The notes under the pieces were generated by a model. The model searched no databases and was not told the DNA's origin. It saw only the letters and a list, made by a program, of their open reading frames with translations. Positions 22,564 through 28,777 of a stretch of DNA of 64,000 nucleotides are shown piece by piece. A program made the position numbers and the translations under genes. The stretch's first letter is position 1. The number at the start of each line of letters is the position of its first letter. The stretch comes from a virus: IMG/VR virus record IMGVR_UViG_3300033182_000489, positions 1-64,000 of that record; one strand, written 5' to 3'.

Positions 22564-23303
22564 TGCTGCTCTACCACGGAACCAGCGAGCGAGTCGCACG
22601 GCTCGCCTTGACCGAAGGACTGGTCCCCCGCTTTGAGTCGGGGGTCGAGTCCGTCTGGGAGGCCCACCCCTCCAACGAACACTGCGTCTACCTCACCTCG
22701 GCCTACGCCGGGTACTTCGCCATGAACGCCACCGAGGGCGACGAGCGGTGGGCGATCATCGAGATCGACACCGACCTCCTGCCCGACTTCGCTGGCTTGA
22801 TGCCCGACGAGGACTGGCTGGAGCAGGTCACCCGCACCCAGGAACTCCCCGAAGACTGGGGCGTCAACGGGGCCTCGATGAAGGTCCGCACGGAGTGGTT
22901 CCGCCGCAACCTCTGGCGCTTCTCCCACCTGTGGGAAGACAGCGTCAAAGGGCTGGGCAACTGCGCCTACGAGGGCGCGATCCCGCCCGAAGCCATCACC
23001 CGTGTCTCGTTCGTGGACCCGAAGGGGAACCCGAGCATGGCCCTCATGGCGTCGGACCCCTGCGTCACCCTGATGAACTACGCGCTCTGCCGAGACAAGT
23101 ACCAGAGCCTGATGCGCTGGCTCATGGGTGACCCGGTTGACCCTGCTGCGTTCCTGCCCGCTGGTGGGGGCGCGATCCTGTCCGAGCGCGCCCCTCTCCC
23201 TCCCGAGTTGCAGGCGCTGGCCTCGACCTTCCATGACCAAGCAGAGCGTCTCCGCACCATCACGGCGGACCGCACTGGCGTAGAGGTGCATCATGCAAAG
23301 TAG
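22563..23303 (+). CDS. ADP-ribosyltransferase-like fold protein
   Basis: A 246-residue protein opening MLLYHGTSERVARLALTEGL. The YHGTS motif followed by a helix and G, then VYLTSAYAGYFA, then YEGAIPPEAITRVSFVD, matches the order of motifs in ART-fold enzymes (Tpt1/KptA, DarT and related), in which His and a late acidic residue bind NAD+. Phages such as T4 use ARTs to modify host proteins. Substrate and activity are unknown; fold assignment is by motif only. Coupled to neighbours in the early operon. Confidence 0.5.
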   Translation: MLLYHGTSERVARLALTEGLVPRFESGVESVWEAHPSNEHCVYLTSAYAGYFAMNATEGDERWAIIEIDTDLLPDFAGLMPDEDWLEQVTRTQELPEDWGVNGASMKVRTEWFRRNLWRFSHLWEDSVKGLGNCAYEGAIPPEAITRVSFVDPKGNPSMALMASDPCVTLMNYALCRDKYQSLMRWLMGDPVDPAAFLPAGGGAILSERAPLPPELQALASTFHDQAERLRTITADRTGVEVHHAK

Positions 23304-23586
23304 GTACGTCCTTCCCTTTGAGGTCGAGGGCCTCGGCCTTCCCGAAGGCTCTTTCGCGGCGTGGGGTGAGCACCTCGTCACCGTGAACGAAGCGTTCGAC
23401 CCCGAAGACGGGTTCCCCGTCCCCGCCGACGAGCAGCACCGCCTCCGTCTGGAGGGGGTCGCCGAGATCGCCGAGGACGGCACCGAGCGGCGTCTGACCC
23501 AAGAGGAGGTCGTGGAGTGGCTCAAGCAGCACTCCGAGGCACTCCTGGAGCGCGTCAAGGACGACGAGGAGGCCGCCTATGGCTAA
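23293..23586 (+). CDS. Small acidic protein of unknown function (97 aa)
   Basis: Starts MQSRYVLPFEVEGLGLPEGS, overlapping the previous gene by 11 bp, and itself overlaps the next. Strongly acidic, with a C-terminal helix (EEVVEWLKQHSEALLERVKD). No family recognised. Confidence 0.5.
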   Translation: MQSRYVLPFEVEGLGLPEGSFAAWGEHLVTVNEAFDPEDGFPVPADEQHRLRLEGVAEIAEDGTERRLTQEEVVEWLKQHSEALLERVKDDEEAAYG

Positions 23587-24343
23587 ACCCCGAATGCCCG
23601 TCCCCCGCCTGACCGAAGACGAGATGCGCGAGATCGTCCTTGACCGTCTCGCCTGCAAGGTCATGTTTTCCTGCGAGATCCCCATCGCCACCCGGAGCAT
23701 GTGTCTGCTTCCGGTGGCGATGGGGGCCTTTTCGGTTCCCGGAGAAATCCGGGAGGCTGTGCTGGGATCAGCCGAGCCTCCTGACTCGCTGCCCGACGAG
23801 CCGGACAAGCCTGCCCATCCCGGCTACCCGGACCCCGTGGGTGACCCTCCCGCGAGGCCCGTGCTGGCGAAGGTGCCTGACTCGGTCCTCAGCGACTACG
23901 ACTACGGCGACATCACCGAGGACCAGATGGTCGAGATCCGTGCCGAGATCGAGGCCACGAACAAAGCCCGCATCCGTGCGTGGGACGACGCCTCCCACGC
24001 TTGGCACGAGGCACTGGACGAGGAGCGCCGGGTCCGACGCGAGATCGACGAGGCTCACGCCGAGGCCGTCGAGGCATGGGAGGCCAGCCTCCCCCAACAC
24101 GCCGAGGCCGTCGAGGCTCGTGAGGCCGCCATCAAGGACTGGGTGACCCGCCACGACGAAGCCTTCTCCGAGTGGGGGGCCGACGTCGGGGTGATCATGG
24201 GCCGCATGACGGACACGCTCCCTCGTAGCGTCAACGGCTACCCGATGTTCCACCGCGTCACCGTGATCCACAGGGACGACTGGTCACGCATCGAAGCGGC
24301 CATCATCCGGGAGCAGAAGCGCGGCAGTCAGATCCAGGTCTGA
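23579..24343 (+). CDS. Protein with a long acidic helix, function unknown (254 aa)
   Basis: Starts MAKPRMPVPRLTEDEMREIV. Pro-rich around 70-95, then a long charged helix at about 115-200 with repeated AHAEAVEAWEAS-type segments, and a short folded end. Last gene of the early plus operon. No terminator hairpin was seen after it; the convergent minus gene begins at the next base. Confidence 0.5.
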   Translation: MAKPRMPVPRLTEDEMREIVLDRLACKVMFSCEIPIATRSMCLLPVAMGAFSVPGEIREAVLGSAEPPDSLPDEPDKPAHPGYPDPVGDPPARPVLAKVPDSVLSDYDYGDITEDQMVEIRAEIEATNKARIRAWDDASHAWHEALDEERRVRREIDEAHAEAVEAWEASLPQHAEAVEAREAAIKDWVTRHDEAFSEWGADVGVIMGRMTDTLPRSVNGYPMFHRVTVIHRDDWSRIEAAIIREQKRGSQIQV

Positions 24344-24478
24344 TCAGGACGTGTAGAGCAGCAGCCCCACGAGGCCGAGGATCACACCGAAGCCCGCCCA
24401 TGCGAAGACCACAGCGCACCCCCGGCTCTCGTTGTCTCCCGACAGCCCCAGGAGGAGGGCTTTCCAGAAATCTTCCAC
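24344..24478 (-). CDS. Small membrane protein next to the endolysin (candidate holin)
   Basis: A 44-residue protein from GTG 24478, starting 2 bp after the endolysin stop codon. It has a polar N-terminus (VEDFWKALLLGLSGDNESRG) and one membrane span (CAVVFAWAGFGVILGLVGLL). Position after the endolysin and size suggest a holin or other lysis membrane protein. Only one clear span is visible, so the call is tentative. Confidence 0.4.
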   Translation of the reverse strand: MEDFWKALLLGLSGDNESRGCAVVFAWAGFGVILGLVGLLLYTS

Positions 24479-24479
24479 G

Positions 24480-25343
24480 TCATCCCTGCCCGGCGATCCA
24501 ATCGAGGACGCTCTGATGGTCAATGGCGAGGCGGCACATGGAGATCTCGGTCGCGCTGGCGATGCGCTCGTCCCACGTCGTGTGGACCCGCTCCTTCCAG
24601 TTGGCCGCGTTCGTGCTGCGGATCGGCCCCAGGTTCCAGAAGCCCACGCCGTTGAGGCCCGTGCCGCTGGTGTTGCTCTCCAGGGTCAGGATCTTGCCTG
24701 TCGCCTCGTCGTAGTCGAGGATCATCCACGAGTGGCCGCTGGGCCATCCCCGGATCGTCTGGAGCAGGTAGACCCCATCCTTCGGCACCGCACCCGGAGG
24801 CATCATTTCTCCGACACCCCATTCAACACAGACCCCAGGACCGTAGCCCCGGTAGTCGTAGCCTTCGGGCTGGGTCAGCGCCCACCGTGCCCACTGGTCA
24901 CCAGAGAAGGGTCCGCCGAAGCCGTTGCCGAGCAGGTAGCCCGTGAACATCACGCAGTTGGTGGCCGCTTCGCCGATGTAGCGGCTGTTCAACCGCAGCC
25001 CCGGCGGGAGTTGCGGCATCTGTGCGCCTGACAGGGCGTAGGTGGCGTTCATGGCCGGGCCGAGCAGCGGGACGAAGTCGCTCCAGTCCTTCTCACCTCC
25101 CCACGTCGTGGGGTCGTCTACCGGCTCCTCGGTGTCGGGATCAGCCTCCAGCGCAGCCCAGGTGTTCGGGCCGACGATGCCGTCCGCCGCGAGGCCCTGC
25201 TCCTTCTGGAACGCGATGACCTGAGCCTGTGTCCCGGACCCGAAGATCCCATCCACAGCACAGAGAAATCCGTGCGCGTTCAAGCCCTCCTGACAGAGGG
25301 AGACGTCGCTCCCGGTGTCCCCCTTGCGAATCGTTGCTGGCAT
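24480..25343 (-). CDS. Endolysin: peptidoglycan-binding domain plus cysteine-peptidase-like domain
   Basis: A 287-residue protein. Residues 3-64 are a PG_binding_1 domain (IRKGDTGSDVSLCQEGLNAH, then DGIFGSGTQAQVIAFQKEQG and ADGIVGPNTWAAL). After a linker, residues about 115-260 carry an NlpC/P60- or CHAP-like order of residues: C130 (EAATNCVMFTGYLLG), H204 (PSGHSWMILDYD) and E222/N224 (LTLESN). This would cut peptide bonds in the cell wall. No signal peptide, so release needs a holin-type pore. The exact peptidase family is inferred. Confidence 0.75.
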   Translation of the reverse strand: MPATIRKGDTGSDVSLCQEGLNAHGFLCAVDGIFGSGTQAQVIAFQKEQGLAADGIVGPNTWAALEADPDTEEPVDDPTTWGGEKDWSDFVPLLGPAMNATYALSGAQMPQLPPGLRLNSRYIGEAATNCVMFTGYLLGNGFGGPFSGDQWARWALTQPEGYDYRGYGPGVCVEWGVGEMMPPGAVPKDGVYLLQTIRGWPSGHSWMILDYDEATGKILTLESNTSGTGLNGVGFWNLGPIRSTNAANWKERVHTTWDERIASATEISMCRLAIDHQSVLDWIAGQG

Positions 25344-25353
25344 CCTCTCCCCT

Positions 25354-25740
25354 CTACGCCGGTCTCACGGACGAGTGATGGGTTGAAGCGACCCACTTGT
25401 CCCCGACCTGCGCCACGGCGAAGGTGTACCGGGCGTGAAGGTGAGTCATGTCGTTCGCGTTGGTGCCCCAACTAAACTCGTAGTCGCCGGACAGGACACG
25501 GTGACCCGTCGTGGCGTTCTGGTTGATTTCCACATCCTCGCCGTGGACTGTCAGGTTGGGGCGCTCCAGGAGCGTGGTGAAGTAGGCTCGCAGTTGCTCC
25601 TGGCCTCGGAGGACTTCTGACCCAAAGATCGGAAGGAGCACCGCGTCCTCCTCGTACATCGCCATGATCTCGTCGAGATCACCGCTGCCGATGGCGTGGC
25701 ACCAATCACTGAGGAAGTGCAGCGCGTAGGGATCAGACAT
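25354..25740 (-). CDS. SnoaL/NTF2-like fold protein
   Basis: A 128-residue protein from ATG 25740 behind GGAGG. The order FLSDWCHAIGSGDLDEIMAM, then LLPIFGSEVLRGQEQLRAYF, then THLHARYTFAVAQVGDKWVA, then STHHSSVRP matches the SgcJ/EcaC-type NTF2-like fold, a cone-shaped domain used as an enzyme or a binding scaffold. Catalytic role not predictable. It looks like a host-derived accessory gene and is co-directional with the endolysin. Confidence 0.7.
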   Translation of the reverse strand: MSDPYALHFLSDWCHAIGSGDLDEIMAMYEEDAVLLPIFGSEVLRGQEQLRAYFTTLLERPNLTVHGEDVEINQNATTGHRVLSGDYEFSWGTNANDMTHLHARYTFAVAQVGDKWVASTHHSSVRPA

Positions 25741-25842
25741 TAGGGGGCCTCCGGTACAGTTGCTTTGATGCGCCACGGCGATCTCCCACCGCTCGACGCA
25801 GCGCGAGTTTTTGTGGCGTGAACCGCTCGACCAGAAATGCCG

Positions 25843-25858
25843 TATAGAGCAACTAATG
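25843..25858 (-). promoter_or_regulatory. Degenerate late-promoter motif in the 25.74-25.98 kb gap
   Basis: Minus strand CATTAG-TTGCT-CTATA, two changes from the motif. It lies about 100 bp upstream of the NTF2-like gene. The rest of this 235-bp divergent gap shows no gene; a TATTGTGGGATAACGG stretch near 25912 may serve the plus-strand sigma gene. Confidence 0.4.
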
Positions 25859-25975
25859 GCTCGTCACGTCAAGACTTGATAGTGGGGGGTTAGGCTTCAC
25901 TCTGTGTCGGTATTGTGGGATAACGGACCACCCTGAGTGATTTTGCCCCACCCTTTGACATCGCTGGAGTCGCCA

Positions 25976-26884
25976 ATGCTGAGAACGAACGGAACCTACT
26001 ACGCCCGCACGGAACACGGGGGACACCCAGTGGTGGCTGATCCCAACGGATTTCTGGTGAAGTGGCCGAGTGGTTCCGTTCGCTACCCGAGTGCCCGGAA
26101 GACCATCATCGCACTGGTGAACCGAGCCCCTCAGCCAGGCCCCCAGCACCGTGACCCGAAGATCACGTTCGACAGGTACTTTCGCCGAGGCTCCTTCCAG
26201 CGCCCCGAGCCTGCGGTGACCCTCGACACGCTGACCATGTTTAGCCCCGAGTTGACGGTCGAGGTGGCGGTCCCGAAGATCAAGACCAGCACCGCCATCA
26301 CCATCGCGACCCCTCGCGGCATCGACCTGGACCGGAGAGGACACGAGGTCCGCAAGTTGTTCTACGCAGGCTACGGACGGCGTGTCATCAAGTACGGATA
26401 CGACCCAGAGGACGTGCTCCAGGAGGTCTACAAAGGGCTGCTGGTGAGGAATCAGGGCAAGTGCCCCTTCGACCCCAGCAAGTCGTCCTTCGGTCACTAC
26501 GTCCACATGGTCTGTGGGTGCATCGTGAGCAACTACCGGCGTCGGTACTCCCGCCTCAGCCGCAACGAGCAGTTCGGGGTGATGACCGTCGAAGGCGTCG
26601 TCGAGGATGTGTCCTGCGCCGACCTGGCCATCGAGGACGCGGAGCAGGAGGATCACGCAGAAATGACCTCTGCCGTGGATCGCCTCACCGCCCTGGTCCG
26701 ACACGAAGCGTGGGTCCGTGATGCTGACCCCACCGTCGCCGAGCAGGTGGCTCGCCTGATGGTGCAGGGCTACCGCAAGTCGGAGATCGCCCAGCGCATC
26801 GGAGAGACCCCGGCACTGGTGGCCTGGATGCTCCGCATGATCCGCGAAGTCGCCGCCGCATGGCGAGCGAAAGCGTCCTTCTGA
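25976..26884 (+). CDS. Phage sigma factor (ECF-like sigma-70 regions 2 and 4)
   Basis: A 302-residue protein (ATG 25976, six bases after GGAG). Residues 124-190 read EVRKLFYAGYGRRVIKYGYD, then PEDVLQEVYKGLLV and SSFGHYVHMVCGCIVSNYRR, the pattern of sigma-70 region 2 (core binding and -10 recognition). Residues 253-292 (TVAEQVARLMVQGYRKSEIA, then QRIGETPALVAWML) form a region-4-like helix-turn-helix. The first 115 residues are an unrecognised extra domain. It probably redirects host RNA polymerase to one of the phage promoter classes seen here. Confidence 0.8.
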   Translation: MLRTNGTYYARTEHGGHPVVADPNGFLVKWPSGSVRYPSARKTIIALVNRAPQPGPQHRDPKITFDRYFRRGSFQRPEPAVTLDTLTMFSPELTVEVAVPKIKTSTAITIATPRGIDLDRRGHEVRKLFYAGYGRRVIKYGYDPEDVLQEVYKGLLVRNQGKCPFDPSKSSFGHYVHMVCGCIVSNYRRRYSRLSRNEQFGVMTVEGVVEDVSCADLAIEDAEQEDHAEMTSAVDRLTALVRHEAWVRDADPTVAEQVARLMVQGYRKSEIAQRIGETPALVAWMLRMIREVAAAWRAKASF

Positions 26885-26891
26885 GGTGGGC

Positions 26892-27113
26892 ATGGCCACC
26901 TCCAACTGTCTCGTCTGTGGACGTCCCTACGCCTACTACGACGGCAACCCCTCCCACTTCTGCTCCGTGGCCTGTGCGTTGGACGCGGGGCCCGTCAAGG
27001 ACACGCTCGTCCGATTGAGAGACGAACGGACCCGTGCGGCAAAGGTTGCCCGAGCCGTCGTGGACGTCGAGAGCGCGGTGCCCCAGCCTTCGACGGAGAA
27101 GAAGGATCAGTAG
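26892..27113 (+). CDS. Small zinc-ribbon protein
   Basis: A 73-residue protein from ATG 26892 behind GAGGT. It has CLVCGRPYAYYDGNPSHFCS followed by VACALDAG, a four-Cys zinc site, then a basic helix and a polar tail. It lies 7 bp after the sigma-like gene, so it may be co-expressed. Function unknown. Confidence 0.6.
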   Translation: MATSNCLVCGRPYAYYDGNPSHFCSVACALDAGPVKDTLVRLRDERTRAAKVARAVVDVESAVPQPSTEKKDQ

Positions 27114-27146
27114 AGTGGCTATGAACCCACCATCACAGGAGGGAAC

Positions 27147-27623
27147 ATGACCCCAGACCCCAAACGTATCGCCCGCCGCCACGTCAACGCCGCCTTTGAC
27201 ATCGCCACCTACATCGAGGAGGAGAAGGAGAAGGCGCTCAAGAGCATTGACGGGAAGATCCGGCGTCATCTGGCGAAGGTCATCACGGACACCTTCAAGG
27301 CTCAGTTCCCCCTCTGGGAAATGTTCGACCTGGATTTTGATGTCTATGAGGAGTCCTATGAGCGCGACAGGCTGGCCATCACCGCCTCAGTGCGGCTGAA
27401 AGATGACGCCTTTGTCCGCCGCTACTTCAAGGCGGATCGGGACGAAGGGGACTACGCTGACTTCATGTATGTGTGGGGTTGGCACAAGGAGATGAAGCGC
27501 ATGGGGGAGTGGCTCCAGAGCATCGGGTACTCAGACATCAGCGACATCGACTACCGCCACCTCTTGGACCCCGATGACGGGACGATCCGCATCAACATCG
27601 GGCGCTACCCGTGGCTCCAGTGA
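27147..27623 (+). CDS. Protein of unknown function (158 aa)
   Basis: Starts MTPDPKRIARRHVNAAFDIA at an ATG four bases after GGAGG. N-terminal helices, then alternating beta/alpha with many aromatic residues (ADFMYVWGWHKEMKRMGEWL). Soluble. Last gene of the sigma-containing plus group. No terminator seen before the convergent endonuclease gene. Confidence 0.5.
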   Translation: MTPDPKRIARRHVNAAFDIATYIEEEKEKALKSIDGKIRRHLAKVITDTFKAQFPLWEMFDLDFDVYEESYERDRLAITASVRLKDDAFVRRYFKADRDEGDYADFMYVWGWHKEMKRMGEWLQSIGYSDISDIDYRHLLDPDDGTIRINIGRYPWLQ

Positions 27624-27646
27624 CGCATGGCGAGTGAGTACTGGGT

Positions 27647-28684
27647 CTACGTCTTGGGGGGCCTCCAGCCCACAGGATCAGCCACCCACGGGTGATTGAC
27701 CCCCTCACCACGACACAGGGGTGAGTCCTCTGGCGTCCAGTGGCACCGCGCCTTCCCGCGCTTCGACCGCTTGAGTTTGTACTCGGCCTTGAGGGCTTCG
27801 GAGCGACTGTAGTACGGGCCGTAGCAGGCTCGGGCGACCCACGGACGGTGCTTGGAAGTCCACTTTCCTCCTCCCTTCTTGCCCATCTTGCCGTTCGCGT
27901 AGCGCCCGTTGTGCTCGCGGAGCCGTCGTGCGGGGCAAGTGGTCATCCCGACATAGTAGTAGCCGGGGAGGACTCGACCCGTCTTTTTGGACACCCGCTT
28001 CTGCTCTGACTGGATCACATAGACGTAGAACGGCTTGACCCACTTCTCTTTCGTCTTTGTGTTGAGGTTCTTCGGGTCGTCCATGTTCTCCTCGATGATC
28101 CTGTACTCCGCAGCGACCGCTTCGGCTTCCGTGTCACACTCCACCAGTACCCGCCATGTGGCGGTGCTCCAGTCCTGACCGTTGAGGGCCTTCACATGCG
28201 TCCCATGCCGTGCGGCGTGACGGTGCTGGTGGAACCGCCGCTTCGGGTTGTTCGACTTGCCGATGTAGTAGCAGCCGTCCGCGAAGTCGATGCGGTACAC
28301 CTGTGGACGCTTCTCGGCCTCCCTTCTGGCTCTCTTGGCGTCCTTCCCACGCTCGACGGTGGCACGAACCCGGTCAGGGTGTTTGCGCCTGTACTCCCTC
28401 TGGTGCTCCCTCATGTAGTCGCGCCGCTTGACGCGAATCCGCTCTTTGTTCGCTTCCCTGTACGCCCGACCATAGGCAGCCGTCCGAGCCTTATTCGCTT
28501 CCCTGTAGGCTTTCAGACAAGCCTTGCAGTAGACCTGCAAGCCATCAGAAGTTGTGCGGTTGCGGTTGTACTCGGAGAGGGGTTTGTCCTCGCCGCACTT
28601 GCGACAGGTCTTCGTCGTCGGGGCAGCGGGTTCGTACTCGACCCCGAACAGATCGAACACATCAAGGGTATGGTCATCCAGCAT
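27647..28684 (-). CDS. Homing-endonuclease-like protein with two GIY-YIG domains
   Basis: A 345-residue protein, MLDDHTLDVFDLFGVEYEPA. Residues 27-57 are a zinc ribbon (CRKCGEDKPLSEYN, then YCKACLKAY), followed by a basic helix of repeated YREANK units. The first GIY-YIG domain is at 128-199 (QVYRIDFADGCYYIGKSNNP). The second, closer to the YhbQ type, is at 219-310 (FYVYVIQS, then GYYYVGMTTCPARRLREHNG). It has the shared endonuclease leader and late promoter and lies between the baseplate-J gene and the sigma operon. Two nuclease domains in one phage protein is unusual. Confidence 0.85.
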   Translation of the reverse strand: MLDDHTLDVFDLFGVEYEPAAPTTKTCRKCGEDKPLSEYNRNRTTSDGLQVYCKACLKAYREANKARTAAYGRAYREANKERIRVKRRDYMREHQREYRRKHPDRVRATVERGKDAKRARREAEKRPQVYRIDFADGCYYIGKSNNPKRRFHQHRHAARHGTHVKALNGQDWSTATWRVLVECDTEAEAVAAEYRIIEENMDDPKNLNTKTKEKWVKPFYVYVIQSEQKRVSKKTGRVLPGYYYVGMTTCPARRLREHNGRYANGKMGKKGGGKWTSKHRPWVARACYGPYYSRSEALKAEYKLKRSKRGKARCHWTPEDSPLCRGEGVNHPWVADPVGWRPPKT

Positions 28685-28689
28685 CGCTT

Positions 28690-28748
28690 ACCTCTGCTAC
28701 AGGTAGTGGTGTCAGAGACGGCGGGGTGTTGGCGCACCTCGTCGTCTC
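28690..28748 (-). promoter_or_regulatory. Homing-endonuclease leader element, copy 3
   Basis: A 14-bp hairpin with two A/C mismatches and loop CGCCAA (28715-28748), then TACCT-7 nt-AGGTA over the ribosome binding site (28690-28704), then ATG 28684. Same layout as copies 1 and 2. Confidence 0.6.
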
Positions 28749-28761
28749 GCCCTACCGGACG

Positions 28762-28777
28762 CATAGGCTGGCTACCG
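28762..28777 (-). promoter_or_regulatory. Late-promoter motif before the double GIY-YIG gene
   Basis: Minus strand CGGTAG-CCAGC-CTATG. CGGTAG is the last Arg codon and stop of the baseplate-J-like gene. Confidence 0.65.

Noticed and set aside
25853-26905. 350-codon minus-strand frame over the sigma-like gene
   Set aside because: The plus strand has sigma region 2 and 4 patterns, a ribosome site and a downstream coupled gene; the minus frame has no motif.
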